Source: CAWCXF01 sp963799455 (GTDB taxonomy: Bacteria; Pseudomonadota; Alphaproteobacteria; Rhodobacterales; Rhodobacteraceae). Taken from it: 64,000 nt of DNA. Below, piece after piece: positions 54,200 to 62,181 of this stretch. Numbering within the stretch: the first letter of the stretch is position 1; the number at the start of each line of letters is the position of its first letter. The notes under the pieces were generated by a model. That model searched no databases, was not told the DNA's origin, and saw nothing but the letters and a program-made list of their open reading frames with translations. The stretch covers positions 496,001 through 560,000 of the forward strand of contig CAWCXF010000008.1 in assembly GCA_963799455.1 (NCBI GenBank), read 5' to 3'. Made by a program: the position numbers and the translations under genes.

Positions 54200-56695
54200 C
54201 TACTGTGCCGCCACGGCGACGGCGGCGGGCGCGTCGCGCAGCCGCTCCTGACGGGGGTCGTAGGGGCTCTCGATCGCCACCTCGGCGTCCCAGAGGTCGT
54301 CCAGCATCCGGACGCGCAGGCGCGTGCCGGGCTCCGCCAGCTCCGGCGACACGTAGCCCATGGCGATCGAGCGGCCCATCGCCACCGACCAGCCGCCCGA
54401 GGTCAGCCGTCCCACCACCCGGCCGTCGTGCCACAGCGCCTCGCGCCCCCAGGGGTCGGCGTCGGGCGGGCCGTCCACGAGGAGCGTCACGCAGGCTGCC
54501 CTCACGCCGCGCGCCTCCATCGCGGCGCGGCCGCGGAAGTCCTTGGCGAGATCGACGAAGCGCCCCAGCCCCGCCTCCAGCGGCGAGGCGTCGCGGCCGA
54601 GCTCGGCCCCGAAGGCGCGGTAGGACTTCTCCTGCCTGAGCCAGTTCTGCGCGCGCGCGCCCACGGGCTTGAGCCCATGCGCCTCGCCCGCCTCCATCAG
54701 CCGGTCGAAGAGGTGGTTCTGCATCTCGATCGGATGGTGCAGCTCCCAGCCCAGCTCGCCGGTGTAGGCGACGCGCAGCGCCATCGTCGGGACCATCCCC
54801 ACCCCCACGTCGCGCACCGAGAGCCAGGGAAAGGCCGCGTTCGACGAATCCGCCCGCGTGAGGGCGCCGAGCACGTCGCGCGAGCGCGGCCCGGCGAGCG
54901 CGAAGACGCCCCACTGCGTCGTCACGTCGGTCAGGTGGACGGGACCGAACTCCGATGCCTTCTCCTCGATCGCCTTCGCCAGCAGGTCGTGGTCGTAGGC
55001 CTGCCAGGCGCCCGCCGAGATCAGGGTGAAGGCGTCCTCCCCCCGCCGGACGATGGTGTACTCGCTGGCGACGGTGCCCGCGGGCGAGAGCGTGTAGGTC
55101 AGCGACACGCGCCCGACCTTCGGCAGCCGGTTGGTGGTGAACCAGTCGAGGAAGGCGGCCGCCCCCGGCCCGCCGACGGCGTGCTTGGCGAAGGCGGTGG
55201 CGTCGATCAGCCCCGCGGCGCTCCGCACCGCCTCGGCCTCGGCGCGCGCGAACTCCCACCAGCCGCCGCGGCGGAAGGAGCGCGAGGCGCGGTCGTCGAA
55301 CCCCTGCGGCGCGAAGTAGTTGGGCCGCTCCCACCCCGCGACCTGTCCGAACTGCGCGCCGAGCGCGCGCATCCGGTCGTGGCAGGGCGCGGTGCGCAGC
55401 GGGCGCGCGGCGGGGCGCTCCTCGTCGGGGTGGTGGAGGACGAAGACGTGGGAGTAGGCCTCCTCGTTCTTGGCGACGGCGTAGGCGCTCGTCATCCAGT
55501 CGCCGTAGCGGCGCGGGTCGAGCGAGGTCATGTCGATCTCGGCCTCGCCTTGGGTCATCATCTGCGCGAGGTAGTGCCCCGCGCCGCCCGCGGCGGTGAT
55601 GCCGAAGGAGAAGCCTTCCGCGAGCCACAGGTTGCGCAGCCCCGGCGCCGGGCCGATCAGCGGGTTGCCGTCGGGGGTGTAGCAGATCGGGCCGTTGTAG
55701 TCGTCCTTGAGCCCCACGGTCTCGGCGGACGGGATGCGGTGGATGAAGGACTCGTATTCCCTCTCGATGCGGTCGAGGTCGAGCGGGAAGAGGTCGGCCC
55801 GGAAGCCCTCGGGCACGCCGTCCGCGAAGCGCGCGGGCGCGCCCTCCTCGTAGGGGCCGAGGATCCAGCCGCCGCGCTCCTCGCGGACATACCACCTGGC
55901 GTCGGCGTCGCGCAGCACGGGGTGCTGCGGGTTGTCGCGCCGCCAGGCGACGAGCGCCGGGTCGGGCTCGGTGACGATGTACTGGTGCTCGACGGGGATC
56001 GCGGGGATCTTGACGCCGAGGAGCCGCGCGGTGCGCTGGGCATGGTTGCCGGTGGCGGTGACGACGTGCTCGGCGGTGACCTCGGCGCGCTCGTCCGTGG
56101 GCACGAGGTTGCCGCCGCGCTCGGCCATGCGGGTCAGCGTCACGACCCATTCCGAGCCGGTCCAGCGATAGGCGTCGGCCTGCCAGCGACGGTGGATCTC
56201 GACGCCGCGGTTGCGGGCGCCGCGGGCCAGCGCCTGGGTCACGTCGGCGGGGTTGATGTAGCCGTCGGTCGGGTGGAGGATCGCGCCGACCAGATCCTCG
56301 GTCCGCACCAGCGGGTATCGCTCGGCGATGTCGCGGGGGGCGAGCCACTCGAAGGGCACGCCGCAGCTCTCGGCGGTCGAGGCGTAGAGGCGGTACTCGT
56401 CCATCCGCTCGCGCGTCCGGGCCATGCGCAGGTTGCCCACGACCTGGAAGCCGGGGTCGAGGCCCGTCTCCTCCTCCAGGGTCTTGTAAAGGCGGATCGA
56501 GTGGTCGTGGATGTGGGTCGCGGCGTAGGACATGTTGAAGTAGGGCAGCAGCCCCGCCGCGTGCCAAGTGGAGCCCGCCGTCAGCTCGTCGCGCTCGACC
56601 AGCATCGCGTCCCAGCCCGCACGACCCAGCGCGTAGGCGATGCCTGCGCCCACCGCGCCCCCGCCCACGACCAGCGCGCGCACATGCGTCCTCAT
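54200..56695 (-). CDS. FAD-dependent dimethylglycine/sarcosine dehydrogenase-like protein (DAO + GcvT domains)
   Basis: 831 residues. N-terminal FAD oxidoreductase: VVGGGAVGAGIAYALGRAGW, ELTAGSTWHAAGLLPYF, TATGNHAQRTARLLG, and GFSFGITAAGGAGHYLA. C-terminal half is aminomethyltransferase-like (FAO_M and GcvT domains): GLIDATAFAKHAVGGPGA, FALAGPRSRDVLGALT, AYTGELGWELHHPIEMQNHL and ARAQNWLRQEKSYRAFGAEL. Such proteins demethylate N-methylated glycines, passing the C1 unit to tetrahydrofolate. Which methylamine is used is not clear. ATG 56695 with GGGG-rich leader. Single gene. Confidence 0.92.
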   Translation of the reverse strand: MRTHVRALVVGGGAVGAGIAYALGRAGWDAMLVERDELTAGSTWHAAGLLPYFNMSYAATHIHDHSIRLYKTLEEETGLDPGFQVVGNLRMARTRERMDEYRLYASTAESCGVPFEWLAPRDIAERYPLVRTEDLVGAILHPTDGYINPADVTQALARGARNRGVEIHRRWQADAYRWTGSEWVVTLTRMAERGGNLVPTDERAEVTAEHVVTATGNHAQRTARLLGVKIPAIPVEHQYIVTEPDPALVAWRRDNPQHPVLRDADARWYVREERGGWILGPYEEGAPARFADGVPEGFRADLFPLDLDRIEREYESFIHRIPSAETVGLKDDYNGPICYTPDGNPLIGPAPGLRNLWLAEGFSFGITAAGGAGHYLAQMMTQGEAEIDMTSLDPRRYGDWMTSAYAVAKNEEAYSHVFVLHHPDEERPAARPLRTAPCHDRMRALGAQFGQVAGWERPNYFAPQGFDDRASRSFRRGGWWEFARAEAEAVRSAAGLIDATAFAKHAVGGPGAAAFLDWFTTNRLPKVGRVSLTYTLSPAGTVASEYTIVRRGEDAFTLISAGAWQAYDHDLLAKAIEEKASEFGPVHLTDVTTQWGVFALAGPRSRDVLGALTRADSSNAAFPWLSVRDVGVGMVPTMALRVAYTGELGWELHHPIEMQNHLFDRLMEAGEAHGLKPVGARAQNWLRQEKSYRAFGAELGRDASPLEAGLGRFVDLAKDFRGRAAMEARGVRAACVTLLVDGPPDADPWGREALWHDGRVVGRLTSGGWSVAMGRSIAMGYVSPELAEPGTRLRVRMLDDLWDAEVAIESPYDPRQERLRDAPAAVAVAAQ

Positions 56696-56798
56696 CGGCC
56701 CCTCCTCTCGTCTGGGCGCCACCATGCCTCAGCCCGAGGCCCGGCGCCTAGCCCATCCGACCGCTTGGCGCCCGGAACCGACGCCCCGCGAGCGGGGG

Positions 56799-56822
56799 TC
56801 CGGGGGCACGCGTGCCCCCGGA
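56799..56822. terminator. Perfect 24-bp palindrome downstream of csbD
   Basis: TCCGGGGGCACG followed by its exact complement, 7 bases after the csbD stop codon (minus strand). Placement suits a rho-independent-like stem, but there is no T-run, so it may be an extragenic palindromic repeat instead. Confidence 0.6.
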
Positions 56823-56828
56823 TCCTCC

Positions 56829-57026
56829 TCAGTGCTTGGCGAGCCAGTCGTCCACCTCGCGGCTGGCCTCCTCCTTGGTCCGCCCGTAGCGCTCCTGGAT
56901 CTTGCCCTCGAGCCGGTCGCGGTCGCCCTCGGCCTGGGTGACGTCGTCGTCGGTCATCTCCCCCCAGCGCTCCTTGACCGAGCCCGTCATCTGCTTCCAG
57001 CTGCCCTTGACCTGATCCCAGTTCAT
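56829..57026 (-). CDS. CsbD family stress protein
   Basis: 65 residues, hydrophilic and helical. Starts NWDQVKGSWKQMTGSVKERW followed by GEMTDDDVTQAEGDRDRLEG and KIQERYGRTKEEASREVDDW: the classic CsbD composition and length. Members are induced by general or envelope stress in many bacteria; molecular role unknown. GGAGGAACC precedes the ATG. Followed by a strong palindrome. Confidence 0.95.
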   Translation of the reverse strand: MNWDQVKGSWKQMTGSVKERWGEMTDDDVTQAEGDRDRLEGKIQERYGRTKEEASREVDDWLAKH

Positions 57027-57085
57027 CGCGGTTCCTCCCGATTGACTGACCCGTCGTCAACGCGGCTCCGCGCGACGCGTTCCCC

Positions 57086-58072
57086 TCACAGCATCGCCGG
57101 CACCACCAGGTCGGGCGGCCGGTGCCCGTCCTGATACGTCTTGACGTTGAGCAGCACCTTCTCGCCCATCTCGACGCGCCCCTCGCGGGTGGCCGAGCCC
57201 ATGTGGGGCAGCAGCACCACGTTGGGCAGCGCGCGCAGGCGGGGGTTCACGTCGGTCCCATGCTCGTAGACGTCGAGCCCCGCGCCCGCGATCTCGCCCG
57301 CGCGCAGCATCCGCGTCAGCGCGTTCTGATCGACCACCTCGCCGCGCGAGGTGTTCACCAGCACCGCGTCGGGGCGCATGAGCTTGAGCCGCCGCGCGCT
57401 CATGAGGTGGTAGGTCGAGGGGGTGTGGGGCGCGTTCACCGACACGATGTCCATGCGCGCGATCATCTGGTCGAGGCTCTCCCACCAAGTGGCCTTCAGC
57501 TCCCCTTCCGTCTCGGGGCGCAGGCGGCGGCGGTTGTGGTAGTGGACCTGCATCCCGAAGGCCGCGGCGCGGCGCGCCACCGCCTGGCCGATCCGGCCCA
57601 TGCCGAGGATGCCGAGCCTGCGCCCCTGGAGCCGCCCGCCGAGGAGCGCCGTCGGCGCCCACCCGCGCCACTCGCCCGACTGCATCAGCGCGAGCCCCTC
57701 GGGGATGCGGCGCGTCACCGCGAGGATCAGCGCCATCGTCATGTCGGCGGTGTCGTCGGTGACGACGCCGGGCGTGTTGGTGACGAGGATCCCCCTCTGG
57801 CGGGCGGTGGCCACGTCGATGTGGTCCACCCCCGCGCCGTAGCTGGCGATGAGCTTGAGCCGGTCGCCCGCGCGCGCGAGCTGCGCGGCGTCGATGGCGT
57901 CCGTCACGGTCGGCACCAGCACGTCGGCGGCCTGCATCGCCCGGGACAGCTCGTCGCGGGTCATGGGCCGGTCGTCCTCGCGCAGCGTGGCGTCGAAGAG
58001 CTCGGCCATGCGGGACTCGACCTCCTCGGGCAGGCGTCGCGTGACGACAACACTCAGTCGGTCCTTGGGCAT
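57086..58072 (-). CDS. D-isomer 2-hydroxyacid dehydrogenase (glyoxylate/hydroxypyruvate reductase-like)
   Basis: 328 residues. Blocks in family order: LKLIASYGAGVDHIDVATAR, GILVTNTPGVVTDDTADMTM, NAD motif LGILGMGRIGQAVARR, VNAPHTPSTYHLM, VLVNTSRGEVVDQNALTRML, GAGLDVYEHG and the catalytic histidine in VVLLPHMGSATREGR. This profile fits the GyaR/glyoxylate reductase group of Rhodobacterales. Start ATG 58072. Divergent from the SH3 gene; the region between holds a hairpin repeat array within its likely leader. Confidence 0.92.
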   Translation of the reverse strand: MPKDRLSVVVTRRLPEEVESRMAELFDATLREDDRPMTRDELSRAMQAADVLVPTVTDAIDAAQLARAGDRLKLIASYGAGVDHIDVATARQRGILVTNTPGVVTDDTADMTMALILAVTRRIPEGLALMQSGEWRGWAPTALLGGRLQGRRLGILGMGRIGQAVARRAAAFGMQVHYHNRRRLRPETEGELKATWWESLDQMIARMDIVSVNAPHTPSTYHLMSARRLKLMRPDAVLVNTSRGEVVDQNALTRMLRAGEIAGAGLDVYEHGTDVNPRLRALPNVVLLPHMGSATREGRVEMGEKVLLNVKTYQDGHRPPDLVVPAML

Positions 58073-58141
58073 GGGCGGCGGGGCTCCCTTCACGGCGCGC
58101 GGTGGCCGCGGCACCGTGCCGCCCGGCGCCGCCCTCGGCAA

Positions 58142-58254
58142 GTCGGAACGCCGACCGCGGGTCGGAACGCCGACCGCGGGGTCGGAACGCCGACCGCGAA
58201 CCGGAACGCCGGCGCGAACCGGAACGCCGGCGCGGGCCGGAACGCCGGCGCGGG
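58142..58254. repeat. Tandem array of six 18-20 bp mini-hairpins
   Basis: Three units GTCGGAACGCCGACCGCG(+1-2 bases) at 58142-58160, 58161-58180 and 58181-58200 are followed by three units CCGGAACGCCGGCGCGRR at 58201-58218, 58219-58236 and 58237-58254. Every unit has self-complementary arms around the same AACG centre: GTCGG/CCGAC in the first type and (G)CCGG/CCGG(C) in the second. Arm changes are paired. It lies between two divergent genes, 70 bases from one start and 102 from the other. Confidence 0.92.
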
Positions 58255-58356
58255 CCGCACGACCGGGTGCGGGCTGGGGCCGGGCGGGCCGGGCTTCTCC
58301 GCGCGCGCGGAGGTTTGGGGAAAGGGCCGCCGCGGCCCTGCGGCGATGGAGGATCG

Positions 58357-58944
58357 ATGACGGCACGGCGGGGGACGGCGAGGGCCCGGCGGGGCGGGGC
58401 GCTCGCCGCGCTGGGCCTGGCGGGCGCGCTGGGCATCGCCCTGGTGCGGGGCGCGGCGGCCGAGGGCGCCGATTCGGCGCCGCCGCCCGCCGAGGCCTCC
58501 GCCGCGGCCCCGGCGGAGACGGCGGGCCTGGGACCGGTGACGGGCCTGCCGCTGCCGCGATTCGTCTCGCTCAAGGCGCACGAGGTGCGGGTCCGGCGCG
58601 GGCCGTCCTTCGATCAGCGGGTGGACTGGCTCTACAGGCGGCGCGGCCTGCCGCTGAGGCTGGTCGCCGAATACGGCCACTGGCGCCGGGTCGAGGACAT
58701 CGAGGGCTACGGCGGCTGGGTCCACTACAGCATGATCTCGGGCGCGCACACGGTGCTCGTGACCGAGGATCTGACCGAGCTGCTGCGCCGCCCGGACCCC
58801 GGGGCGCCGGTGGTGGCGCGGCTCGAGGCCGGCGTGATCGCGGGCCTGGGCGAGTGCCAAGGGGAGTGGTGCCGGCTCGACGCCGACGGCCGCCGCGGCT
58901 GGGCGCCGCGCGAGGCGGTCTGGGGGGCGGAGCCGAGTCCTTGA
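58357..58944 (+). CDS. Periplasmic SH3-domain protein
   Basis: 195 residues. Signal peptide (GGALAALGLAGALGIALVRG), a 25-residue Ala/Pro/Glu-rich linker, then two bacterial SH3 repeats: FVSLKAHEVRVRRGPSFDQR with VDWLYRRRGLPLRLVAEYGH and WRRVEDIEGYGGWVHYSMIS; and VARLEAGVIAGLGECQGEWC with RLDADGRRGWAPREAVW. Usually envelope or peptidoglycan associated. Commonly found divergent from a 2-hydroxyacid dehydrogenase in Rhodobacterales, as here, by recollection. GGAGG lies four bases before the ATG. Confidence 0.9.
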   Translation: MTARRGTARARRGGALAALGLAGALGIALVRGAAAEGADSAPPPAEASAAAPAETAGLGPVTGLPLPRFVSLKAHEVRVRRGPSFDQRVDWLYRRRGLPLRLVAEYGHWRRVEDIEGYGGWVHYSMISGAHTVLVTEDLTELLRRPDPGAPVVARLEAGVIAGLGECQGEWCRLDADGRRGWAPREAVWGAEPSP

Positions 58945-59276
58945 GGGAGAGAGCCGCACGTCGAGGACTGCGCCCTTGGGCCGGCGGGCTCGGACACGGC
59001 CTGTTGCTTACTGAGAACTTCCTCGTGACCGATTTGCTAGCCAGTTAAGTTATTGGAATATCGAAGTTCTCGACCAAGGGATCAACGCGAGGATGCGCTC
59101 CGGCGCCGGACTGAGCGGGCGCGGCCCCTCAATGGCGACCGCGCCCGCCTTGGCGTGAACTGTGCTCGGACCCAGAGGTCGCCTGCCGGCGCATGCCCAC
59201 GCGCGGATCGGCAAGCGACTCCTCCCATCCGGATTGCTGGCGTCGAAGCTCGTCTCCTCGCCGCCATCGGGGCCCA
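58945..59276. other. Convergent spacer with an AT-rich pocket and a 9-bp inverted repeat
   Basis: Bases ~59000-59080 are much richer in A+T than anything else in the window. GAGAACTTC (59013-59021) and GAAGTTCTC (59063-59071) are a perfect inverted repeat around a 41-base centre containing GTTAAGTTATTGGAATATCG. No gene fits. Could be a bidirectional terminator, a relic insertion end or a protein-binding site. Confidence 0.6.
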
Positions 59277-59468
59277 TCAGCCGTTCGGGTCCGTGTTCAC
59301 CGTGGTCGGCAGCTGAGTGTTGACCGCCTCGGCAAGCGTCTGGACCTTGCCGAAGATCGTGCTGCCCACCGCGACGCCGAGGCCCACGATGGCCGCCGTC
59401 AGCACCACCCAGTCCACCGTGACCGCGCCCAACTCGTCGCGGGCGAAGCGCTTGAAGAAGTTGGTCAT
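59277..59468 (-). CDS. Flp-family type IVb pilin-like protein
   Basis: 63 residues. Short basic leader (TNFFKRFARDELG), then AVTVDWVVLTAAIVGLGVAV hydrophobic stretch and a small polar tail. The G-A boundary and acidic residue a few positions in resemble Flp pilins processed by a TadV-type prepilin peptidase; the VDWVVLTA core is the Rhodobacterales variant. No tad machinery genes are in the window. GGAGAC precedes ATG 59468. Confidence 0.85.
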   Translation of the reverse strand: MTNFFKRFARDELGAVTVDWVVLTAAIVGLGVAVGSTIFGKVQTLAEAVNTQLPTTVNTDPNG

Positions 59469-59651
59469 GTCTGTCTCCTCGTGAGGCCCCTCGGGCCGCT
59501 CGCGTCCCCGGCGTCGATCCGCATCCGACCCGACGGCCGGTGATCCCCGAGATCGAGGGAGGTTATGGCGGCGCAGCCTTTCGCACCCCTTACCCAAAGC
59601 GGGCGACAACGAGGCGCGAGCGGAGCATTCGAGTCGTGTCGCGCGAAAGCC

Positions 59652-61688
59652 TCAGGCGGGCCCCGCCGCCGGCGCCGCCTCCACCAGCCCCCGGCCCGCG
59701 AGCATCGCCTCGGGCCCCGGCATCCGGCCGCGGAAGGCGAGGTAGAGATCCTCGGCCTCTCGCGCCCCGCCCCGCGACAGCACCGTCTCCTCCAGCCGCC
59801 GCGCGGTCCGCGCGTCGAACGGGTCTCCGGCCTCCTCGAAGGCCTGGAAGGCGTCGGCGTCCATCACCTCGGACCACATGTAGGAGTAGTAGCCCGAGGA
59901 GTAGCCGTCGCCCGAGAAGACATGGGCGAAATGCGGCGTGGCGTGGCGCATGGCGATGGCGCGCGGCAGGCCCAAGGTCTCCAGCACCTCGGCCTGGCGC
60001 TGCATCGGGTCGGCGGGCGCGCCCGAGTCGTGGAACGCCAGATCGACCAGCGCGGAGGCGAGGTACTCGACCGTGGCGAAGCCCTGGTCGTAGGACGAGG
60101 CCGCCAGCAGCCGCTCGCGCATCGCCTCGGGCATGGGCTCGCCGGTCTCGTGGTGGGTGGCGAACTCCGCCAGCACCTGGGGCACCTCCAGCCAGTGCTC
60201 GTAGAGCTGCGAGGGCAGCTCGACGAAGTCGCGCGCCACCGACGTGCCCGAGACGCGCTCGTAGGTCACGTCCGAGAGCATCTGGTGCAGGGCGTGGCCG
60301 AACTCGTGGAAGAGCGTGCGCGCGTCGTCCCAGGAGAGCAGCGTAGGCTTGCCGCCTGCGAAGTTGCACACGTTGACGACGATCGGCCGGACCTCGCCGT
60401 CCATCGCAGACTGGGAGCGGAAGGCCGAGCACCAGGCGCCCGAGCGCTTCGAGCCCCGCGCGAGGTAGTCGCCCATGAAGACCGCCATGTGCCGCCCCTC
60501 GCGCGTGACCTCCCAGACGCGGACGTCGGGGTGGTAGCGCGGCGCGTCGGGCATCTCGCGGAACTCCAGGCCGAAGAGCCGGCGCGCGCAGGCGAAGGCC
60601 GCCTCGACCATGCGGTCGAGCGGGAGGAAGGGCTTGAGCGCGGCCTCGTCCAGGTCGTGCTCGGCGGCGCGCCTCGCCTCGGAGTAGTAGCGCCAGTCCC
60701 AGGGCTCCAGCGGGCCCTCGATCCCGTCCTCGTGGAGCATCCGCTCCAGGACGGCCGCGTCCTCCATCGCCTTGGCGCGGGCGGGCTCCCAGACGCGCAT
60801 CAGGAGGTCGCGCACCGCATCGGGCGTGCGCGCCATCTCGGTGTCGAGCTTGTAGTCGGCGAAGCTGTCGAAGCCGAGGAGCCGGGCGCGCTCCTCGCGC
60901 AGCCTCAGGATCTCGGCGGCCACCGCGCGGTTGTCGGTCTCCCCGCCCCTCATGCCGCGCGCGCTCCAGGCGCGCCAGGCGCGCTCGCGCGAGGCCCGGT
61001 CGGGCGAGAACTGGAGGAACGGCACCACGAGGGAGCGCGAGAGCGTCACGATCGCACCGCCCTCCCCGCGCTCGCGGCCGGCCGCCTCGGCGGCGTCCAG
61101 GACGAAGCCCGGCAGGCCCTCCCGCGCCTCCGGCGGCAGCGGCATCGACCAGGCGCGCTCGTCGGCCAGCAGGTTCTGCGAGAAGCGCGTGCCGAGCACG
61201 GCGAGGCGCTCCTTGATCGCGGCGAGCCGCTCGCGGTCGGAGCCCTCCAGCGCCGCGCCCGCGCGCAGGAAGGAGCGGCGATGGAGCATCAGCACGCGCG
61301 CTTGCTCGGGGGTGAGGCCGAGCGCGTCGCGGCGCTCCCACAGCGCCTCGATCCGCGCCCAGAGGTCGCGGTTCATGACGACCTCGTTGGCGTGGGCCGC
61401 GAGGCGCGGCGACAGCTCGCGCTGGAGCGCCTCGCGCGCGGGGTTCGCGTCGGCGCCCACGAGGTTGAAGAACACGCCCAGCACCCGGTCGAGGTCGCGG
61501 TCGGCGCGCTCCAGCGCCTCCACGGTGTCGGCGAAGCTCGGGGGCTCCCCGGAGCCCGCGATCGCGGCCACCGCGGCGCGCGAGGCGGTCAGCGCCGCCT
61601 CGACCGCGGGCATGACGTGATCGTCCTCGATGGCGGCGAAGGGCGGGATGGCGAAGGGCGTGTCCCATCGGGCGAGGAGCGGGTTCAT
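59652..61688 (-). CDS. M3 family oligopeptidase (oligopeptidase A/Dcp-like)
   Basis: 678 residues, cytoplasmic zinc metallopeptidase. The zinc motif HEFGHALHQML is preceded by LLSWDDARTLF. Other blocks: NLLADERAWSMPLPPEA, LLGFDSFADYKLDTEMARTP, WDWRYYSEARRAAEHDLDE, RVSGTSVARDFVELPSQLYE with the third zinc ligand glutamate region, and FSGDGYSSGYYSYMWSEVMD with active-site tyrosines near the end. Degrades short peptides including cleaved signal peptides in relatives. Start ATG 61688. Monocistronic. Confidence 0.95.
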   Translation of the reverse strand: MNPLLARWDTPFAIPPFAAIEDDHVMPAVEAALTASRAAVAAIAGSGEPPSFADTVEALERADRDLDRVLGVFFNLVGADANPAREALQRELSPRLAAHANEVVMNRDLWARIEALWERRDALGLTPEQARVLMLHRRSFLRAGAALEGSDRERLAAIKERLAVLGTRFSQNLLADERAWSMPLPPEAREGLPGFVLDAAEAAGRERGEGGAIVTLSRSLVVPFLQFSPDRASRERAWRAWSARGMRGGETDNRAVAAEILRLREERARLLGFDSFADYKLDTEMARTPDAVRDLLMRVWEPARAKAMEDAAVLERMLHEDGIEGPLEPWDWRYYSEARRAAEHDLDEAALKPFLPLDRMVEAAFACARRLFGLEFREMPDAPRYHPDVRVWEVTREGRHMAVFMGDYLARGSKRSGAWCSAFRSQSAMDGEVRPIVVNVCNFAGGKPTLLSWDDARTLFHEFGHALHQMLSDVTYERVSGTSVARDFVELPSQLYEHWLEVPQVLAEFATHHETGEPMPEAMRERLLAASSYDQGFATVEYLASALVDLAFHDSGAPADPMQRQAEVLETLGLPRAIAMRHATPHFAHVFSGDGYSSGYYSYMWSEVMDADAFQAFEEAGDPFDARTARRLEETVLSRGGAREAEDLYLAFRGRMPGPEAMLAGRGLVEAAPAAGPA

Positions 61689-62181
61689 GGGCGGATCCTG
61701 TGAGGCAATTCGAGGGGGCCCCCCGCGTGGCGCGCGCCGGCCCGAAGGCGCGGACGCTAGCGCGGGTTCCGGCCGGTCCGCAACGGTCCCGCGGGCGCGC
61801 GGGGCGCCGACGCGGGGCGCGGGGACCGGCTCCGGAGCGGGGGCCGCCGCGGGTGCTGCGCGAGGGCGCGGGACGGACGCGCGGGGGCTGCGCGGCCTCG
61901 GCCCAGGCGACATCGCCCCCGAAGGCGCTTCCGGCGACCGCTCGCCGCGATCCTGACGTCCCGGTCACCATCCAAGCCTCTCGACCCTTCGGCCACGCGC
62001 TCACGGCAAGCCTGGGGCCCAGCGAGCGCCTGGGCTGGAAGGACGGCTCCCGCTCCGGCGATGGAACGCGCCGGCGATCAGGAGCGGTCGGGTATCCGTT
62101 CGACACCTCGTCATCGTTCCCACGGCCCGCCTTCCCCTCGAGTCCGACGACGAAGCGACCCCTGCCTGCGACCTCGCGCCT
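61689..62181. other. GC-rich spacer, no gene recognised
   Basis: 493 bases between the oligopeptidase and moeB, both on the minus strand. Low-complexity frames only. It would contain the oligopeptidase promoter and the moeB terminator; none is evident. Confidence 0.55.

Noticed and set aside
58142..58254. CRISPR array
   Set aside because: Units are directly adjacent with no unique spacers, and no cas genes are present.
59041..59085. tRNA-like 3' end (TTCTCGACCA) in the AT-rich pocket
   Set aside because: No cloverleaf can be formed: no matching acceptor stem, no anticodon arm and no GTTCRA T-loop.
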